DNA of 64,000 bases from Oscillospiraceae bacterium HV4-5-C5C (GTDB taxonomy: Bacteria; Bacillota; Clostridia; Saccharofermentanales; Fastidiosipilaceae), in the NCBI GenBank assembly GCA_012034405.1, contig JAAVLZ010000003.1, positions 124,001 through 188,000 on the forward strand, given 5' to 3'. Shown one piece after another: positions 26,452 to 34,628 of this stretch. Both the position numbers and the translations under genes were made by a program. The notes under the pieces were generated by a model. The model did no database searches. It saw only the letters and a program-made list of their open reading frames with translations, and was not told where the DNA came from. Numbering within the stretch: the stretch's first letter is position 1; each line of letters begins with the position of its first letter.

Positions 26452-29021
26452 CTTTGGTTATACCCCGTATTTACATTATGAGCATTGGTGGCTGGCCGGT
26501 TGGCTGATAAGCCCGGTCCTCGCATTGACTCAAACAAGGACTTATTGTTCATAGAAACATTAATTGAGGATATAAAATGTTGATTATCAGCCGTTTTCAG
26601 CAGTAAATTAATGATGGTCTCAGTGACATTGGCGGAATCCAGCTGACTGAAAGCTTTGCGGATAGACCAGACCGCATCCAGAGCCTGAGGCTGCAGGAGC
26701 AGTTCCTCTCGCCGGGTACCGGAGCGGTTGATGTCAATGGCCGGGAAAATTCGCTTTTCAGAGAGCTTACGATCCAGATAAACCTCCATATTACCTGTTC
26801 CCTTGAACTCTTCAAAGATAACTTCATCCATTCTGGAGCCGGTATCGATCAAGGCCGTAGCTACAATCGTCAGACTGCCGCCATTTTCAATATTGCGGGC
26901 AGCGCCAAAAAAGCGTTTGGGTCCAAATAAAGCACCGGGATCCAGACCGCCGGAGAGAGTCCGCCCCGTCGGCGTGATCGTGAGGTTATATGCTCTGCCT
27001 AAACGGGTAATAGAATCCAGCAGTATGACGACATCCTCTCCGCTTTCAACCAGGCGCATGGCGCGGGCCAGAACTAACTCTGTAATTTTTACGTGATTTT
27101 CTGGCGCTTTATCAAAGGTAGAGTAAACAACTTCACCTTTAATAGACCGCTGCATATCCGTAACTTCCTCAGGGCGCTCGTCTATCAACAGGACAATTAA
27201 TTTGGAATCAGGATTATTGGTAGAGATCGCGTTGGCAATTTTCTGTAAGAGAATCGTTTTACCGGCTTTAGGCGGCGAAACAATCATACCGCGCTGGCCT
27301 TTACCAATGGGAGCAACCAAATCAATGATCCTGGTAGATAATTCATTACGGGTGGTCTCCAGAACATACTGGACATTTGGATAGATAGGCGTCAGCCGGT
27401 CAAAATGCGGGCGATTGTAAACGCGTTCCGGGGGTAAGCCATTAACACTCTTGATATAGTAAATAGCCTGATAGCGATCAATATCACGCTGCACCCGGCC
27501 TGGCCCAACAATAAAATCGCCTTCGCGAAGATTCAGGCGCCGGATAAATTGCGGCGGTACATAAATGTCTTTAGGGCCTTGCAGGTAATTATCCCGACGC
27601 AGAAAGCCATAGCCGTCCGGCATGATTTCCAGCACCCCGGACACGGTCTCTCCGGAATCAATCTGGCGTTCATGATGGCTTGAGCCGCGCGTCTTGCTGT
27701 CTGCTGCATCCGCAACCACAACTGCTTCAGTTTCAGGTCGGTTTTCGGGAACTGCCAGACTGCTTTCTGAACTGGAAGGAGAAGCTGCCGGAGCTTTAGC
27801 CGCTCTGGTTGACCGGCTGTTCATTTTTGCCGGTGTGGCAGCCGTCCCGGCTTTAGCGTTTTCAGCCGTTTGAGCGGTATCGGTATTGTCGGCGGTCCCG
27901 CCCTTCTTGCTAGCGTGGAATCTCCGTGATCTTGCTGCAGGACCAGCAGCAAGTTCTGCTTGATTATCCTGAGGCACAGCGACCTGCTCCGGTTCTGACT
28001 TATCTGCAGCAGTTACAGGCTCAGCAGCAGGCTGGGTGTCAGTTTGAGCAGGCTTACTCTCTGCTGCGGCAGAAAGTGCAGGTTTTTCAGTTACAGCAGA
28101 GACAGCAGGGTCGTTAGCAGTTGCTTGATTGGTCTTTACCGGCTCTTCAGCCTGCTGTGACAACACTGATGTATCTTGATCAAGCGCCTCCTGAGATCGC
28201 TGTCGGGTCCCTGTCGATGATTCCTGCTTAGCGGCTGCGGGCAGATGTAAAACGATAGGGGCGGCTACCTCAGGTGCTGCGGATTTCGCAGACTTTTTTG
28301 CCGCAGATCTGCCCGTGGAAATCCGTTTGGGGTTAGCTTTTACAGCCGGGCTGCTTTTAGACTCAGTCAGCCTGTTAGCAGCCAGTTCAGCCGGCTTGCT
28401 TTCTGCAGACTGACCGGTTTCAGCGGCCTTAAGGGGCTTATGGTTAAGTGACTCACCTGTTTTAGGCTTGCTGCTGCGTTTTGACTGGACTGGTTTGCTG
28501 GCAGACCCACGCTCTGCCTGCGAGGCTTTTATACCCGTTGCCGTTTTACGGTGCGCGGTCGATGGCGAAGACCGGCGGGGCTTTTCAGCAGTAACCGTCG
28601 TCTCTTCCTTGAGCTGCGGCTCATTAGCTGCTGAAGGTTGCTCTTCCTCCAGCTTTAATAAATCTTCCGGCGTCATCATGATACTGCGCCCTCTCGGACT
28701 ATGCTCCGGATTTACTTCTTCTCCGGCTTTATGGCTGCCGGTAGATAACCTGGAGGGGGTGGTCGCAGTCGGTAAAGCCGTAGTATCAGCTTCCACTGCC
28801 GTAGTAGGCACAGCAACCGGCTCAGCCGGCAAAGCTGCGTCAGCTTTAGCCTCGGACTTAGTGTCAGTTTTAGCCTCTGCCGCAGACTGCAGATTTTCCA
28901 GCGCGGCAACCAGTTCAGCCTTAGTCATACGGCGGGCGGTTGTGATAGGCATTACACCGGACATTTGAACAATTTCCAGCAAACGCGTTTTTGTTTTAGA
29001 CTTAAAGTCAAAATTTGCCAT
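26448..29021 (-). CDS. rho: Transcription termination factor Rho with a very long disordered insertion
   Basis: Hexameric RNA-dependent ATPase that ends untranslated transcripts. Domain order: Rho_N SAP-like helix bundle (about residues 1-45), then about 400 residues of low-complexity sequence rich in Ala, Glu, Lys, Pro, Ser and Thr (about 46-455), then the cold-shock RNA-binding domain ([15 protein letters not shown], near 459), then the RecA-like motor with Walker [10 protein letters not shown] (about 581-590), Walker [17 protein letters not shown] and the Q/R-loop region [20 protein letters not shown]. The catalytic residues look intact, so it should be active. 857 residues against about 420 for E. 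coli Rho. Start ATG 29021 has GAGG upstream; an upstream ATG at 29054 lacks an RBS. Confidence 0.95.
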   Translation of the reverse strand: MANFDFKSKTKTRLLEIVQMSGVMPITTARRMTKAELVAALENLQSAAEAKTDTKSEAKADAALPAEPVAVPTTAVEADTTALPTATTPSRLSTGSHKAGEEVNPEHSPRGRSIMMTPEDLLKLEEEQPSAANEPQLKEETTVTAEKPRRSSPSTAHRKTATGIKASQAERGSASKPVQSKRSSKPKTGESLNHKPLKAAETGQSAESKPAELAANRLTESKSSPAVKANPKRISTGRSAAKKSAKSAAPEVAAPIVLHLPAAAKQESSTGTRQRSQEALDQDTSVLSQQAEEPVKTNQATANDPAVSAVTEKPALSAAAESKPAQTDTQPAAEPVTAADKSEPEQVAVPQDNQAELAAGPAARSRRFHASKKGGTADNTDTAQTAENAKAGTAATPAKMNSRSTRAAKAPAASPSSSESSLAVPENRPETEAVVVADAADSKTRGSSHHERQIDSGETVSGVLEIMPDGYGFLRRDNYLQGPKDIYVPPQFIRRLNLREGDFIVGPGRVQRDIDRYQAIYYIKSVNGLPPERVYNRPHFDRLTPIYPNVQYVLETTRNELSTRIIDLVAPIGKGQRGMIVSPPKAGKTILLQKIANAISTNNPDSKLIVLLIDERPEEVTDMQRSIKGEVVYSTFDKAPENHVKITELVLARAMRLVESGEDVVILLDSITRLGRAYNLTITPTGRTLSGGLDPGALFGPKRFFGAARNIENGGSLTIVATALIDTGSRMDEVIFEEFKGTGNMEVYLDRKLSEKRIFPAIDINRSGTRREELLLQPQALDAVWSIRKAFSQLDSANVTETIINLLLKTADNQHFISSINVSMNNKSLFESMRGPGLSANRPATNAHNVNTGYNQR

Positions 29022-29178
29022 GCCAACCTCATATAAATATAAATTAGATACCATGAAGATCCGGTATGCAGGTGCTGCATTTTAGCCGTTATCAGAAAAT
29101 CCATCCTGGATTGCATAAGATTCAAGAAACAGAGTACAAAAAAAGACCGTATGCACAATTGCGTCATGGAGTAACTTT

Positions 29179-29207
29179 ATTATAGTAATAGGATTTTATG
29201 ACGTCAA
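29179..29207 (-). promoter_or_regulatory. Promoter of rho
   Basis: Minus-strand TTGACG (29202-29207), 17-base spacer and TATAAT (29179-29184): a near-consensus sigma-A promoter. The leader before the rho start is about 150 bases and contains a T-rich run, which would allow autoregulation by attenuation. Confidence 0.85.
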
Positions 29208-29211
29208 CATA

Positions 29212-29236
29212 AAAAGCGTCCCTGAGGGACGCTTTT
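29212..29236 (-). terminator. Terminator of mreB
   Basis: A perfect 11-bp stem (AAAAGCGTCCC / GGGACGCTTTT) with a 3-base loop and T tracts on both strands. It lies 65 bases after the mreB stop. Confidence 0.9.
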
Positions 29237-29264
29237 ACAATTATCTGCTTAAATGTATAAACAT

Positions 29265-29273
29265 TGTGGATAA
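29265..29273 (-). promoter_or_regulatory. Isolated exact DnaA box
   Basis: TGTGGATAA, the reverse complement of TTATCCACA, lies between the mreB stop and its terminator. No second box is seen close by. Confidence 0.3.
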
Positions 29274-29300
29274 TCATACACGTATTAATCTGATTTAAAA

Positions 29301-30305
29301 TTAACTCAAAGCCGCAAACTTATCCATCATGGTGAGCGCTCTGCCTGTACCGATGGCGACGCAGCGATCCGGCTGATCCGCCACAATTACATCAATTCCG
29401 ACTTTTGAAGCCAGCATTTTATCCAGTCCATACAGCATGGCTCCGCCGCCAGTCAGGACAATGCCCCGGGAGCTTATGTCAGCCATCAATTCCGGCGGGG
29501 TTTTTTCCAGGACACTATGAATGGCATCAAATATCTGCGTAATCGGCTCCTCCAGCGCTTCCATCATCTCAGTTGAAGTAACTGTAATCTGCGCCGGCAG
29601 ACCGGTGATCAGATTGCGGCCGCGGACACTTTTGCTCAGTTCTTCATTTCTGGGATAGGCGCAGCCGATCTCAATTTTCAGCTCTTCAGCAGTCTTTTCT
29701 CCCAGCAAAACATTGTGTTTGCGGCGGATATGTCTGACAATTGCCTCATCAAACTTATCACCGGCAACTTTCAAAGAGGCATCCACCACCGGTTCACACA
29801 GCGAAATAACAGATATATCTGTGGTACCGCCGCCAATATCAACAATCATGCTGCCCTGCGGTTTGGTGATATCTATGCCCGCGCCGATAGCTGCCGCAAT
29901 CGGTTCTCGGATAAGAAACACTTCTTTTGCGCCGGCGTTCTTGCAGGCGTCCTCAACCGCTTTCTGCTCTACCGGCGTGATGACGCTAGGAACACAAACT
30001 ACGATAGTCGGCTTAAAATAACTGCTGACCACGCCTCGGTTAACCCTGCTGATGAAGGTCTTGAGCATGACCTCTGTTACTTTGAAATCAGAAATAACCC
30101 CCTCCCTGAGCGGGCGGATCGCTTCAACAATATCTGGTGTACGGCCCAGCATTTCAGATGCTTCCTGGCCGACAGCCAATACTTTCCCGGTTTTAGCGTT
30201 AACCGCCACAACAGAAGGCTCGCGCAAAACTATGCCTTTACCTTTAACATAAATCAGGACGGTAGCCGTTCCCAGGTCAATCCCAATATCTAATCCCAAT
30301 TTCAT
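29301..30305 (-). CDS. mreB: Rod-shape-determining protein MreB/Mbl
   Basis: Bacterial actin that guides cell-wall elongation under the membrane. Phosphate 1 motif DIGIDLGTATVLIY, phosphate 2 DIGGGTTDISVISL and the adenosine motif GIVLTGGGAMLYGL are intact. 334 residues, normal. No mreC, mreD, minD or rodA is beside it, so this is a stand-alone mreB/mbl paralogue type rather than the classical mreBCD operon; whether other copies exist cannot be seen. AGAGGGG before the ATG. It has its own promoter and terminator. Its presence suggests a rod-shaped or elongated cell. Confidence 0.95.
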   Translation of the reverse strand: MKLGLDIGIDLGTATVLIYVKGKGIVLREPSVVAVNAKTGKVLAVGQEASEMLGRTPDIVEAIRPLREGVISDFKVTEVMLKTFISRVNRGVVSSYFKPTIVVCVPSVITPVEQKAVEDACKNAGAKEVFLIREPIAAAIGAGIDITKPQGSMIVDIGGGTTDISVISLCEPVVDASLKVAGDKFDEAIVRHIRRKHNVLLGEKTAEELKIEIGCAYPRNEELSKSVRGRNLITGLPAQITVTSTEMMEALEEPITQIFDAIHSVLEKTPPELMADISSRGIVLTGGGAMLYGLDKMLASKVGIDVIVADQPDRCVAIGTGRALTMMDKFAALS

Positions 30306-30378
30306 CAGGGGACCCCTCTTTCATACCAATCAGTTAACAAGTGAGCGCCAGATGGTAGTCATTGTACAAATCGGTTCA

Positions 30379-30407
30379 ATCATACAATAACTATCCGCCT
30401 GTTTCAA
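30379..30407 (-). promoter_or_regulatory. Promoter of mreB
   Basis: Minus-strand TTGAAA (30402-30407), 17-base spacer and TATGAT (30379-30384), about 75 bases before the mreB ATG. Confidence 0.8.
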
Positions 30408-30420
30408 CGTATCTGCGGGG

Positions 30421-30679
30421 GCTTTATCCTGCAGACGGTCTGAGCAAGGCCGAACCTGTAAGCCGTTTCAAAAGCCGGGCTTGGTAACGCTCGGCTGATA
30501 GAGAATCCGGTTTGGTAAAATCAATCAGGCCGGATATAAAGGTGGCTGAAGTCCTGAATCTGTTACTGGCGGAGGATTAGGACAGGCCGGAAGCAAAAGT
30601 CCTGAAACCGATTTTACACGTTTTTACACTTCATAGGGATTTCAGGGCCAGAACTGGCTTGACCTTCAAGACAGAAATA
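30421..30679. other. Gene-free stretch with interlocking repeats
   Basis: No gene is seen in this stretch between the mreB promoter and tRNA-Thr. It holds inverted repeats GTAAAATC (30515-30522) with GATTTTAC (30610-30617), and inside them GTCCTGAATC (30551-30560) with GATTAGGAC (30575-30583). It also holds direct repeats AAGTCCTGAA (30549-30558, 30597-30606) and CAGGCCGGA (30526-30534, 30583-30591). The nested dyads would allow a folded RNA; no promoter is evident. Confidence 0.35.
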
Positions 30680-30715
30680 AACCCAGAAACCCTTATGAAT
30701 AGGGGGTTCCGGGCT
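30680..30715 (-). terminator. Terminator of tRNA-Thr
   Basis: On the minus strand AAGCCC-GG-AACCC pairs with GGGTT-TCT-GGGTTT directly after the CCA end, followed by a short T-rich tail (ATTTCTGT). Confidence 0.55.
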
Positions 30716-30791
30716 TGGAGCCTGCAAAGGGACTTGAACCCTTGACCTGCTGATTACAAATCAGCTGCTCTACCAACTGAGCTATGCAGGC
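30716..30791 (-). tRNA. tRNA-Thr (anticodon UGU)
   Basis: The minus-strand sequence starts GCCTGCATAGCTCAGTTGG and folds into a full cloverleaf: acceptor GCCTGCA/TGCAGGC, D-loop AGTTGGTAGA, anticodon stem GCTGA/TCAGC with loop TTTGTAA (anticodon TGT), T-arm AGGGTTCAAGTCCCT, discriminator T and an encoded CCA. It is a single gene, not in a tRNA cluster. Confidence 0.96.
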
Positions 30792-30948
30792 ATTAGGCAA
30801 CAGCCAATATTTTACCTGTCAGAACTGAGGTTTGTCAACGTATCCAAGCCAGTATTATTCGCAGAACACGCAACCTTCCAGCACACCAGTAGGGAGACCT
30901 TTATATCCGGGATCTTGCTGTGTCCATAAATTCAAAGGAACAACAGAT

Positions 30949-31620
30949 TCAGGACTCCGCCGGCTTCTGCTGCCGCTTATGCAGCGCCAGCTGCCTCAGC
31001 AAGTTCTCCTGACTGTGTTCAAGATGATGTTGCATGGCCAATCTGGCAGCTTCCGCGTCAACAGCAAAGATTGCCTGACTGATCGCTTCATGCTCCTTTT
31101 GTACCACACTGATATACTCATTTTCAGAAATATAGCTGTCCAGGGAAAGGCCATTCCACAGCTGGCCCAAAAAGGATTTTAGTTTTTCAGAGCCGCTGGC
31201 CTGCCAAATAGCCATATGAAAATCATTATTGGCTTTATTAAACGCCTCAACATCCTGACGCTCACAAGCCTGCTGTCCACTAGCAATAGCTTGTTTAATC
31301 GTATCCCATTGTTCCGGGTGGCGGATAGCTTTGACACAGGCCTCCCCCTCCATTAAGATCCGTACATCATAGTGATCGTTAATAAAATCTTCCGAAACAT
31401 CCTTAACCATAGCGCCGCGATTAGGCCGCAGCTCCAACAGGCCTTCCATGGCCAGGATCTGGAAAGCTTCCCGCACCGGAGTACGGGAAACCCCGCAGAT
31501 TTCAGCAACCGAGTCCAGTGTCAAAAGTTCATTGGGGCGGTACTCACCGCTCAAAATAGCCCGTCGCAGCACCGCAGCTACTTGCTCACGTGCCGGCATT
31601 ATGACGATCTGATGATTCAC
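30949..31620 (-). CDS. GntR-family transcriptional regulator with FCD domain
   Basis: An N-terminal winged helix (about residues 10-75, recognition region LDSVAEICGVSRTPVREAF) and a C-terminal all-helical FCD ligand-binding domain (about 85-210; the metal-ligand type pattern NNDFHMAIWQASG is visible). FCD regulators usually respond to organic or amino acids. The target is unknown. 223 residues. The start is GTG at 31620 behind GGGGGTGAAGGA. It follows the DUF1858 gene by 22 bases and is probably cotranscribed with it. Confidence 0.9.
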   Translation of the reverse strand: MNHQIVIMPAREQVAAVLRRAILSGEYRPNELLTLDSVAEICGVSRTPVREAFQILAMEGLLELRPNRGAMVKDVSEDFINDHYDVRILMEGEACVKAIRHPEQWDTIKQAIASGQQACERQDVEAFNKANNDFHMAIWQASGSEKLKSFLGQLWNGLSLDSYISENEYISVVQKEHEAISQAIFAVDAEAARLAMQHHLEHSQENLLRQLALHKRQQKPAES

Positions 31621-31642
31621 GGTCCTTCACCCCCCGTATTGC

Positions 31643-31861
31643 TTACGCCTTTTGTCCTTCAGTTTCAGTGGCACCAAAGTACTGATTCAAATCAGCTAAC
31701 AGCGTGTCACAGTCAATGCCATGTACCATACAGGCCATTTCCACCGTTTCAGCAGAAGAGATGGCGCAGCCGATACAATGCAAGCCATGTTCCATAAATA
31801 CAGGAACCACTCCCCTGTCCATCATAATGATATCTGCAACATACATATCCTTGGTAATCAT
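31643..31861 (-). CDS. DUF1858 domain protein
   Basis: A 72-residue protein of the DUF1858 family (also known as the hybrid-cluster-protein-associated disulfide domain). The family pattern is clear: DMYVADIIMMDRGVVPVFMEHGLHCIGCAISSAETVEMAC in short form, with the CIGC cysteine pair and a further Cys that may form a disulfide or bind metal. It starts just behind AAGGAGGATAATA. It is followed by the FCD regulator. The role is unknown; these small proteins occur mostly in anaerobes and are suspected in redox or metal-cluster handling. Confidence 0.85.
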   Translation of the reverse strand: MITKDMYVADIIMMDRGVVPVFMEHGLHCIGCAISSAETVEMACMVHGIDCDTLLADLNQYFGATETEGQKA

Positions 31862-31946
31862 TATTATCCTCCTTGATTAGCAGGCTTTCATATCAATCCC
31901 ATCAGCAGCTGCTATCAGCATAACCATCCTGCCACGGTTAGCCAGT

Positions 31947-31970
31947 TTCAGGCGCCTGAATAATATTATA
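31947..31970 (-). promoter_or_regulatory. Candidate promoter and 14-base palindrome upstream of the DUF1858 gene
   Basis: TTCAGGCGCCTGAA (31947-31960) is a perfect palindrome placed at the expected start of transcription of a minus-strand TATAAT (31965-31970). No good -35 is visible, so the promoter may need an activator. It is a likely operator, but which regulator binds is unknown. Confidence 0.45.
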
Positions 31971-32067
31971 TTACGCTGCAATCCGAACAGCTGTGTTTTA
32001 TGCAACAAAATCACCTGACTGAAGCAATTAAGGCCGTTATATAACTGGGGGCGCTGACATATGGTTG

Positions 32068-32097
32068 CCAAAAAAAGCCGGGGCAAAAGGTCCCGGC
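32068..32097 (-). terminator. Terminator of the HU gene
   Basis: On the minus strand GCCGGG (from 32097) pairs with CCCGGC (32082-32077) and is followed by seven Ts. Confidence 0.85.
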
Positions 32098-32128
32098 CAA
32101 ATTCAGTCCGCCGATTCAACAAAATCTA

Positions 32129-32404
32129 TTACTTATTAACTTTATCCTTTAAGCTTTTACCCGCTTTAAAAGCCGGAGCTTTGGAAGCCGGAATCTCAAT
32201 CGCAGCCTTGGTGCTGGGATTATGTCCCATACGGGCTTCACGACGGCGGGTCTCAAAGGTACCAAAGCCCACCAATACAACTTTTTCTTCTTTAACCAGT
32301 GCCTCAGTGATGGCATCAAGCGTCGCATTGATAGCGGCTTCACTATCCTTTTTGCTCAGCTGGGTCAGCTTGGCCACAGACTCGACCAGTTCACTTTTAT
32401 TCAT
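32129..32404 (-). CDS. hup: DNA-binding protein HU
   Basis: Small histone-like protein that bends and compacts DNA as a dimer. All landmarks are present: MNKSELVESVA start, VVLVGFGTF, the DNA-embracing arm with RMGHNPSTKAAIEIPASK and the FKAGKSLKD end. 91 residues, standard. AAGGAGG precedes the ATG. Near-consensus own promoter and a strong terminator indicate a highly expressed monocistronic gene. Confidence 0.97.
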   Translation of the reverse strand: MNKSELVESVAKLTQLSKKDSEAAINATLDAITEALVKEEKVVLVGFGTFETRRREARMGHNPSTKAAIEIPASKAPAFKAGKSLKDKVNK

Positions 32405-32449
32405 ATTATTAGTGCCTCCTTAAAAGCTCAAGTAGGGAATCTACAGCAA

Positions 32450-32478
32450 ATTATCCTCATGAGTCCGAAGATTGTCAA
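32450..32478 (-). promoter_or_regulatory. Promoter of the HU gene
   Basis: Minus-strand TTGACA (32473-32478), 17-base spacer and GATAAT (32450-32455). The -35 is a perfect consensus match. Confidence 0.85.
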
Positions 32479-32532
32479 TACTAATGCTGACAAATGACTG
32501 GATAAGACTGCTGATACAAGTATAATGCTATC

Positions 32533-33162
32533 TTATTTTATAACAGCGCCGCCATTTTGGCTAGCATCACGGTAGAGCCGGAGGATATTTTCCGCCAAAT
32601 ACTTCAAGTTTCTGGCATTACCGCCCTTCAGATCAGCCTGACGTAACATATATCTGACATCCCGTTCCACTCTTGAAGCAGTGGTCAGATAATGCTTGGC
32701 GGTTTCTGCATACAAGTGACTGCACTGCAAAGTACAGCGATCCTGGTCCCGTAAATATAAATAGAGCATATACTCCAGATAGCGGCTGCCGCTTAAATGG
32801 CTGGAGAGGTTGTGGGCTTTGAATACCTGTGCGGTCAAACGGCGCAGCACGGCTGCCTCAGGTACCGTTTCAGGGTATACTGCTGTCTGCTGTTTAACCA
32901 GCTCATTGACCAGATGTGCCGCCCGGTATACATTTTGCCGACCATCCAGTATATACTGCATCCGCCCGGCGGTATCCGCTACGCCGATATAACCACGCTG
33001 CCGCATCAGCTCAGTCAGCTTTGCCAGTAAATCACGATCTGAAGCGGTAATATAAAAAGACGGCCTGGCGGTAGTCCTGCCTTCAAAAGGACTGAAAGCA
33101 GACGGTATAGCAGCAGCCGGCGGCGGATCTGCGGGCGGATTGGACTGCGGTTGATCGTTCAT
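32533..33162 (-). CDS. Orphan protein with a Spo0A-type C-terminal DNA-binding domain
   Basis: The C-terminal half (about residues 105-180) matches the effector domain of Spo0A, the sporulation master regulator: SGSRYLEYMLYLYLRD aligns with the first helices, and TAKHYLTTASRVERDVRYML aligns with the Spo0A recognition helix (AKKFNTTASRVERAIRH in B. subtilis, from memory). The N-terminus lacks the usual 125-residue receiver domain. It has a Pro/Ala-rich stretch (1-30) and a compact segment (about 35-75, FYITASDRDLLAKLTELM) that might be a shrunken receiver-like fold, with no visible phospho-acceptor aspartate site. AGGAGG precedes the ATG. It has its own promoter, downstream of the ligA group. 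A degenerate or re-purposed Spo0A relative is the best reading. Confidence 0.75.
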   Translation of the reverse strand: MNDQPQSNPPADPPPAAAIPSAFSPFEGRTTARPSFYITASDRDLLAKLTELMRQRGYIGVADTAGRMQYILDGRQNVYRAAHLVNELVKQQTAVYPETVPEAAVLRRLTAQVFKAHNLSSHLSGSRYLEYMLYLYLRDQDRCTLQCSHLYAETAKHYLTTASRVERDVRYMLRQADLKGGNARNLKYLAENILRLYRDASQNGGAVIK

Positions 33163-33184
33163 AGGACTTACCTCCTGTGTGAAA

Positions 33185-33212
33185 ATTGTAAACAGCAGCC
33201 ATCAAAGGTCAA
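33185..33212 (-). promoter_or_regulatory. Promoter of the Spo0A_C-domain gene
   Basis: Minus-strand TTGACC (33207-33212), 16-base spacer and TACAAT (33185-33190), within the 72-base gap to the HAD gene. Confidence 0.65.
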
Positions 33213-33234
33213 TTGCCTGCAGGCCATATCCAGA

Positions 33235-34131
33235 CTAGCGCTTGATGAAATATTGTTGTATGCCGCGACCGATACCGGCGGCAGCGTGGTCCTCCCAGAT
33301 AACATCTGCGGCTTGTCGGGCTGGGTCCGTCCCGTTTTTCATACAGATTGAAAGGCCGGCCACTTTAAACATGGCTATGTCGTTTTCCTGGTCGCCGGCA
33401 GCAGCGGTTCTGGCCGGATCGATTTGCAGCAGCTCAGCGACTTTCAGCAAGCCTTCGCCTTTTGACTGACCTGAGGCCATAATATCCAAAGAGCGCAAGG
33501 CGGAGGCTTGAGCCGACAGGCCCTGCTTTTCAGTGCTCATCGCCCTTAGATACGTCTCCTGCTCAGGCGTAAGATACGCCGCAAAAAGTTTATAGAACGG
33601 TTCAGCATGAGCCAGCAGTAAATCGGTCAGGCTAGTATAAGTGCAGGTCGGTACTTCCGGCATCCCGCAGGAACGGGCTTGAATATTGTAGCGCTCAAAA
33701 AAGCGGATCCGTTGACTGCCCCGGCGATAAAAGACCTGAGCGGCGTCGTAGATTAGGACGTCAATCTGCTGTGCGTCTAAATACCCGGCCAGTGCCTGTA
33801 AAGCTTCAGCCGGCAGTGGCTGACTGTACAGGAGCTCTTCGCTGCCCGGCATTCTGATCATGGCCCCATTACAGCTGATGATGGGGGTATGCAGATTCAG
33901 TTGCCGCCAAAACACCCGAGCTGATCGATCCATGCGGCCGGTAGCCAGAACCAGCGACACGCCCTGTCCCTGCAGCTGTTGGACGGCTGACAGCGTCTCC
34001 CGATCAATCCTGCCATATTTATCTAAAAGAGTTCCATCTAAATCACAGACAAACAAACGACATTGCCGAGCCCGTTCATATACCTGGCGGGCTGACAATC
34101 GGCTGACAGTTAGGTGGCTTGCCAGATTCAT
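33235..34131 (-). CDS. HAD-superfamily Cof-type phosphatase
   Basis: Cytoplasmic phosphatase of the Cof/YidA group (class IIB cap), acting on sugar phosphates or other small phosphoesters. Motif I LFVCDLDGTLLDKYG (about residues 26-40), motif II VLATGRM, motif III lysine region GQSKGEGLLKV and motif IV AAGDQENDIAMF are all present. 298 residues, with about 20 more N-terminal residues than typical. Substrate unknown. It lies 5 bases after the small membrane protein gene and belongs to the ligA transcription unit. Confidence 0.9.
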   Translation of the reverse strand: MNLASHLTVSRLSARQVYERARQCRLFVCDLDGTLLDKYGRIDRETLSAVQQLQGQGVSLVLATGRMDRSARVFWRQLNLHTPIISCNGAMIRMPGSEELLYSQPLPAEALQALAGYLDAQQIDVLIYDAAQVFYRRGSQRIRFFERYNIQARSCGMPEVPTCTYTSLTDLLLAHAEPFYKLFAAYLTPEQETYLRAMSTEKQGLSAQASALRSLDIMASGQSKGEGLLKVAELLQIDPARTAAAGDQENDIAMFKVAGLSICMKNGTDPARQAADVIWEDHAAAGIGRGIQQYFIKR

Positions 34132-34136
34132 TAGTA

Positions 34137-34628
34137 TTAATCCTTGCTCTCCGTATAATCTGCAGTCAGGCTGCTTGAATCAGTCACCGCAGCCTTCGCT
34201 TGGCCGGAACTACTGGTATCGGTACTAGTATCGGACTTGCTGCTTACGGTCGTGATGTAATGCGAATGGGGCAGGTAGCGAAAATTGTAGGTTTCACCGG
34301 CTAACGGCTTAAATATCAGCGGGTTGTAATGGTAGACCTGCTGATTCTGATCCGTCAGTATCCCCAGCAAGGCTACGTTTTTACTGACCTGAATCTGCGC
34401 AAAGGACTGACTGTCAGAAGCCAGATTGATACAATCCAGCAGCTTGGGCCCGCTGAAAAAGCCAATCTGAAGCAAGAGAAGGACAGCCAGTACAGTCGGT
34501 GCAAAAAGCTGATAAGGCCTTTTGGCCCGTGTTTTCATACACTGCAGCCGGACATGCAGCATAGCGCCGGTCATTACTATACTAAGCATGACGCTCAATA
34601 TCAGCATAATAATAAAGAAGGCTGTCAT
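34137..34628 (-). CDS. Unknown protein with two membrane segments
   Basis: I do not recognise a family. Residues 3-25 are a membrane helix starting at the N-terminus, and residues about 42-62 a second one (LFAPTVLAVLLLLQIGFF). The remaining hundred residues form a hydrophilic domain with a Ser/Thr-rich end (SSKSDTSTDTSSS), probably outside the membrane on the same side as the N-terminus. The ATG at 34628 overlaps the ligA stop by 4 bases. 163 residues. It could be an assembly or envelope protein; there is no evidence for a more specific role. Confidence 0.65.
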   Translation of the reverse strand: MTAFFIIMLILSVMLSIVMTGAMLHVRLQCMKTRAKRPYQLFAPTVLAVLLLLQIGFFSGPKLLDCINLASDSQSFAQIQVSKNVALLGILTDQNQQVYHYNPLIFKPLAGETYNFRYLPHSHYITTVSSKSDTSTDTSSSGQAKAAVTDSSSLTADYTESKD

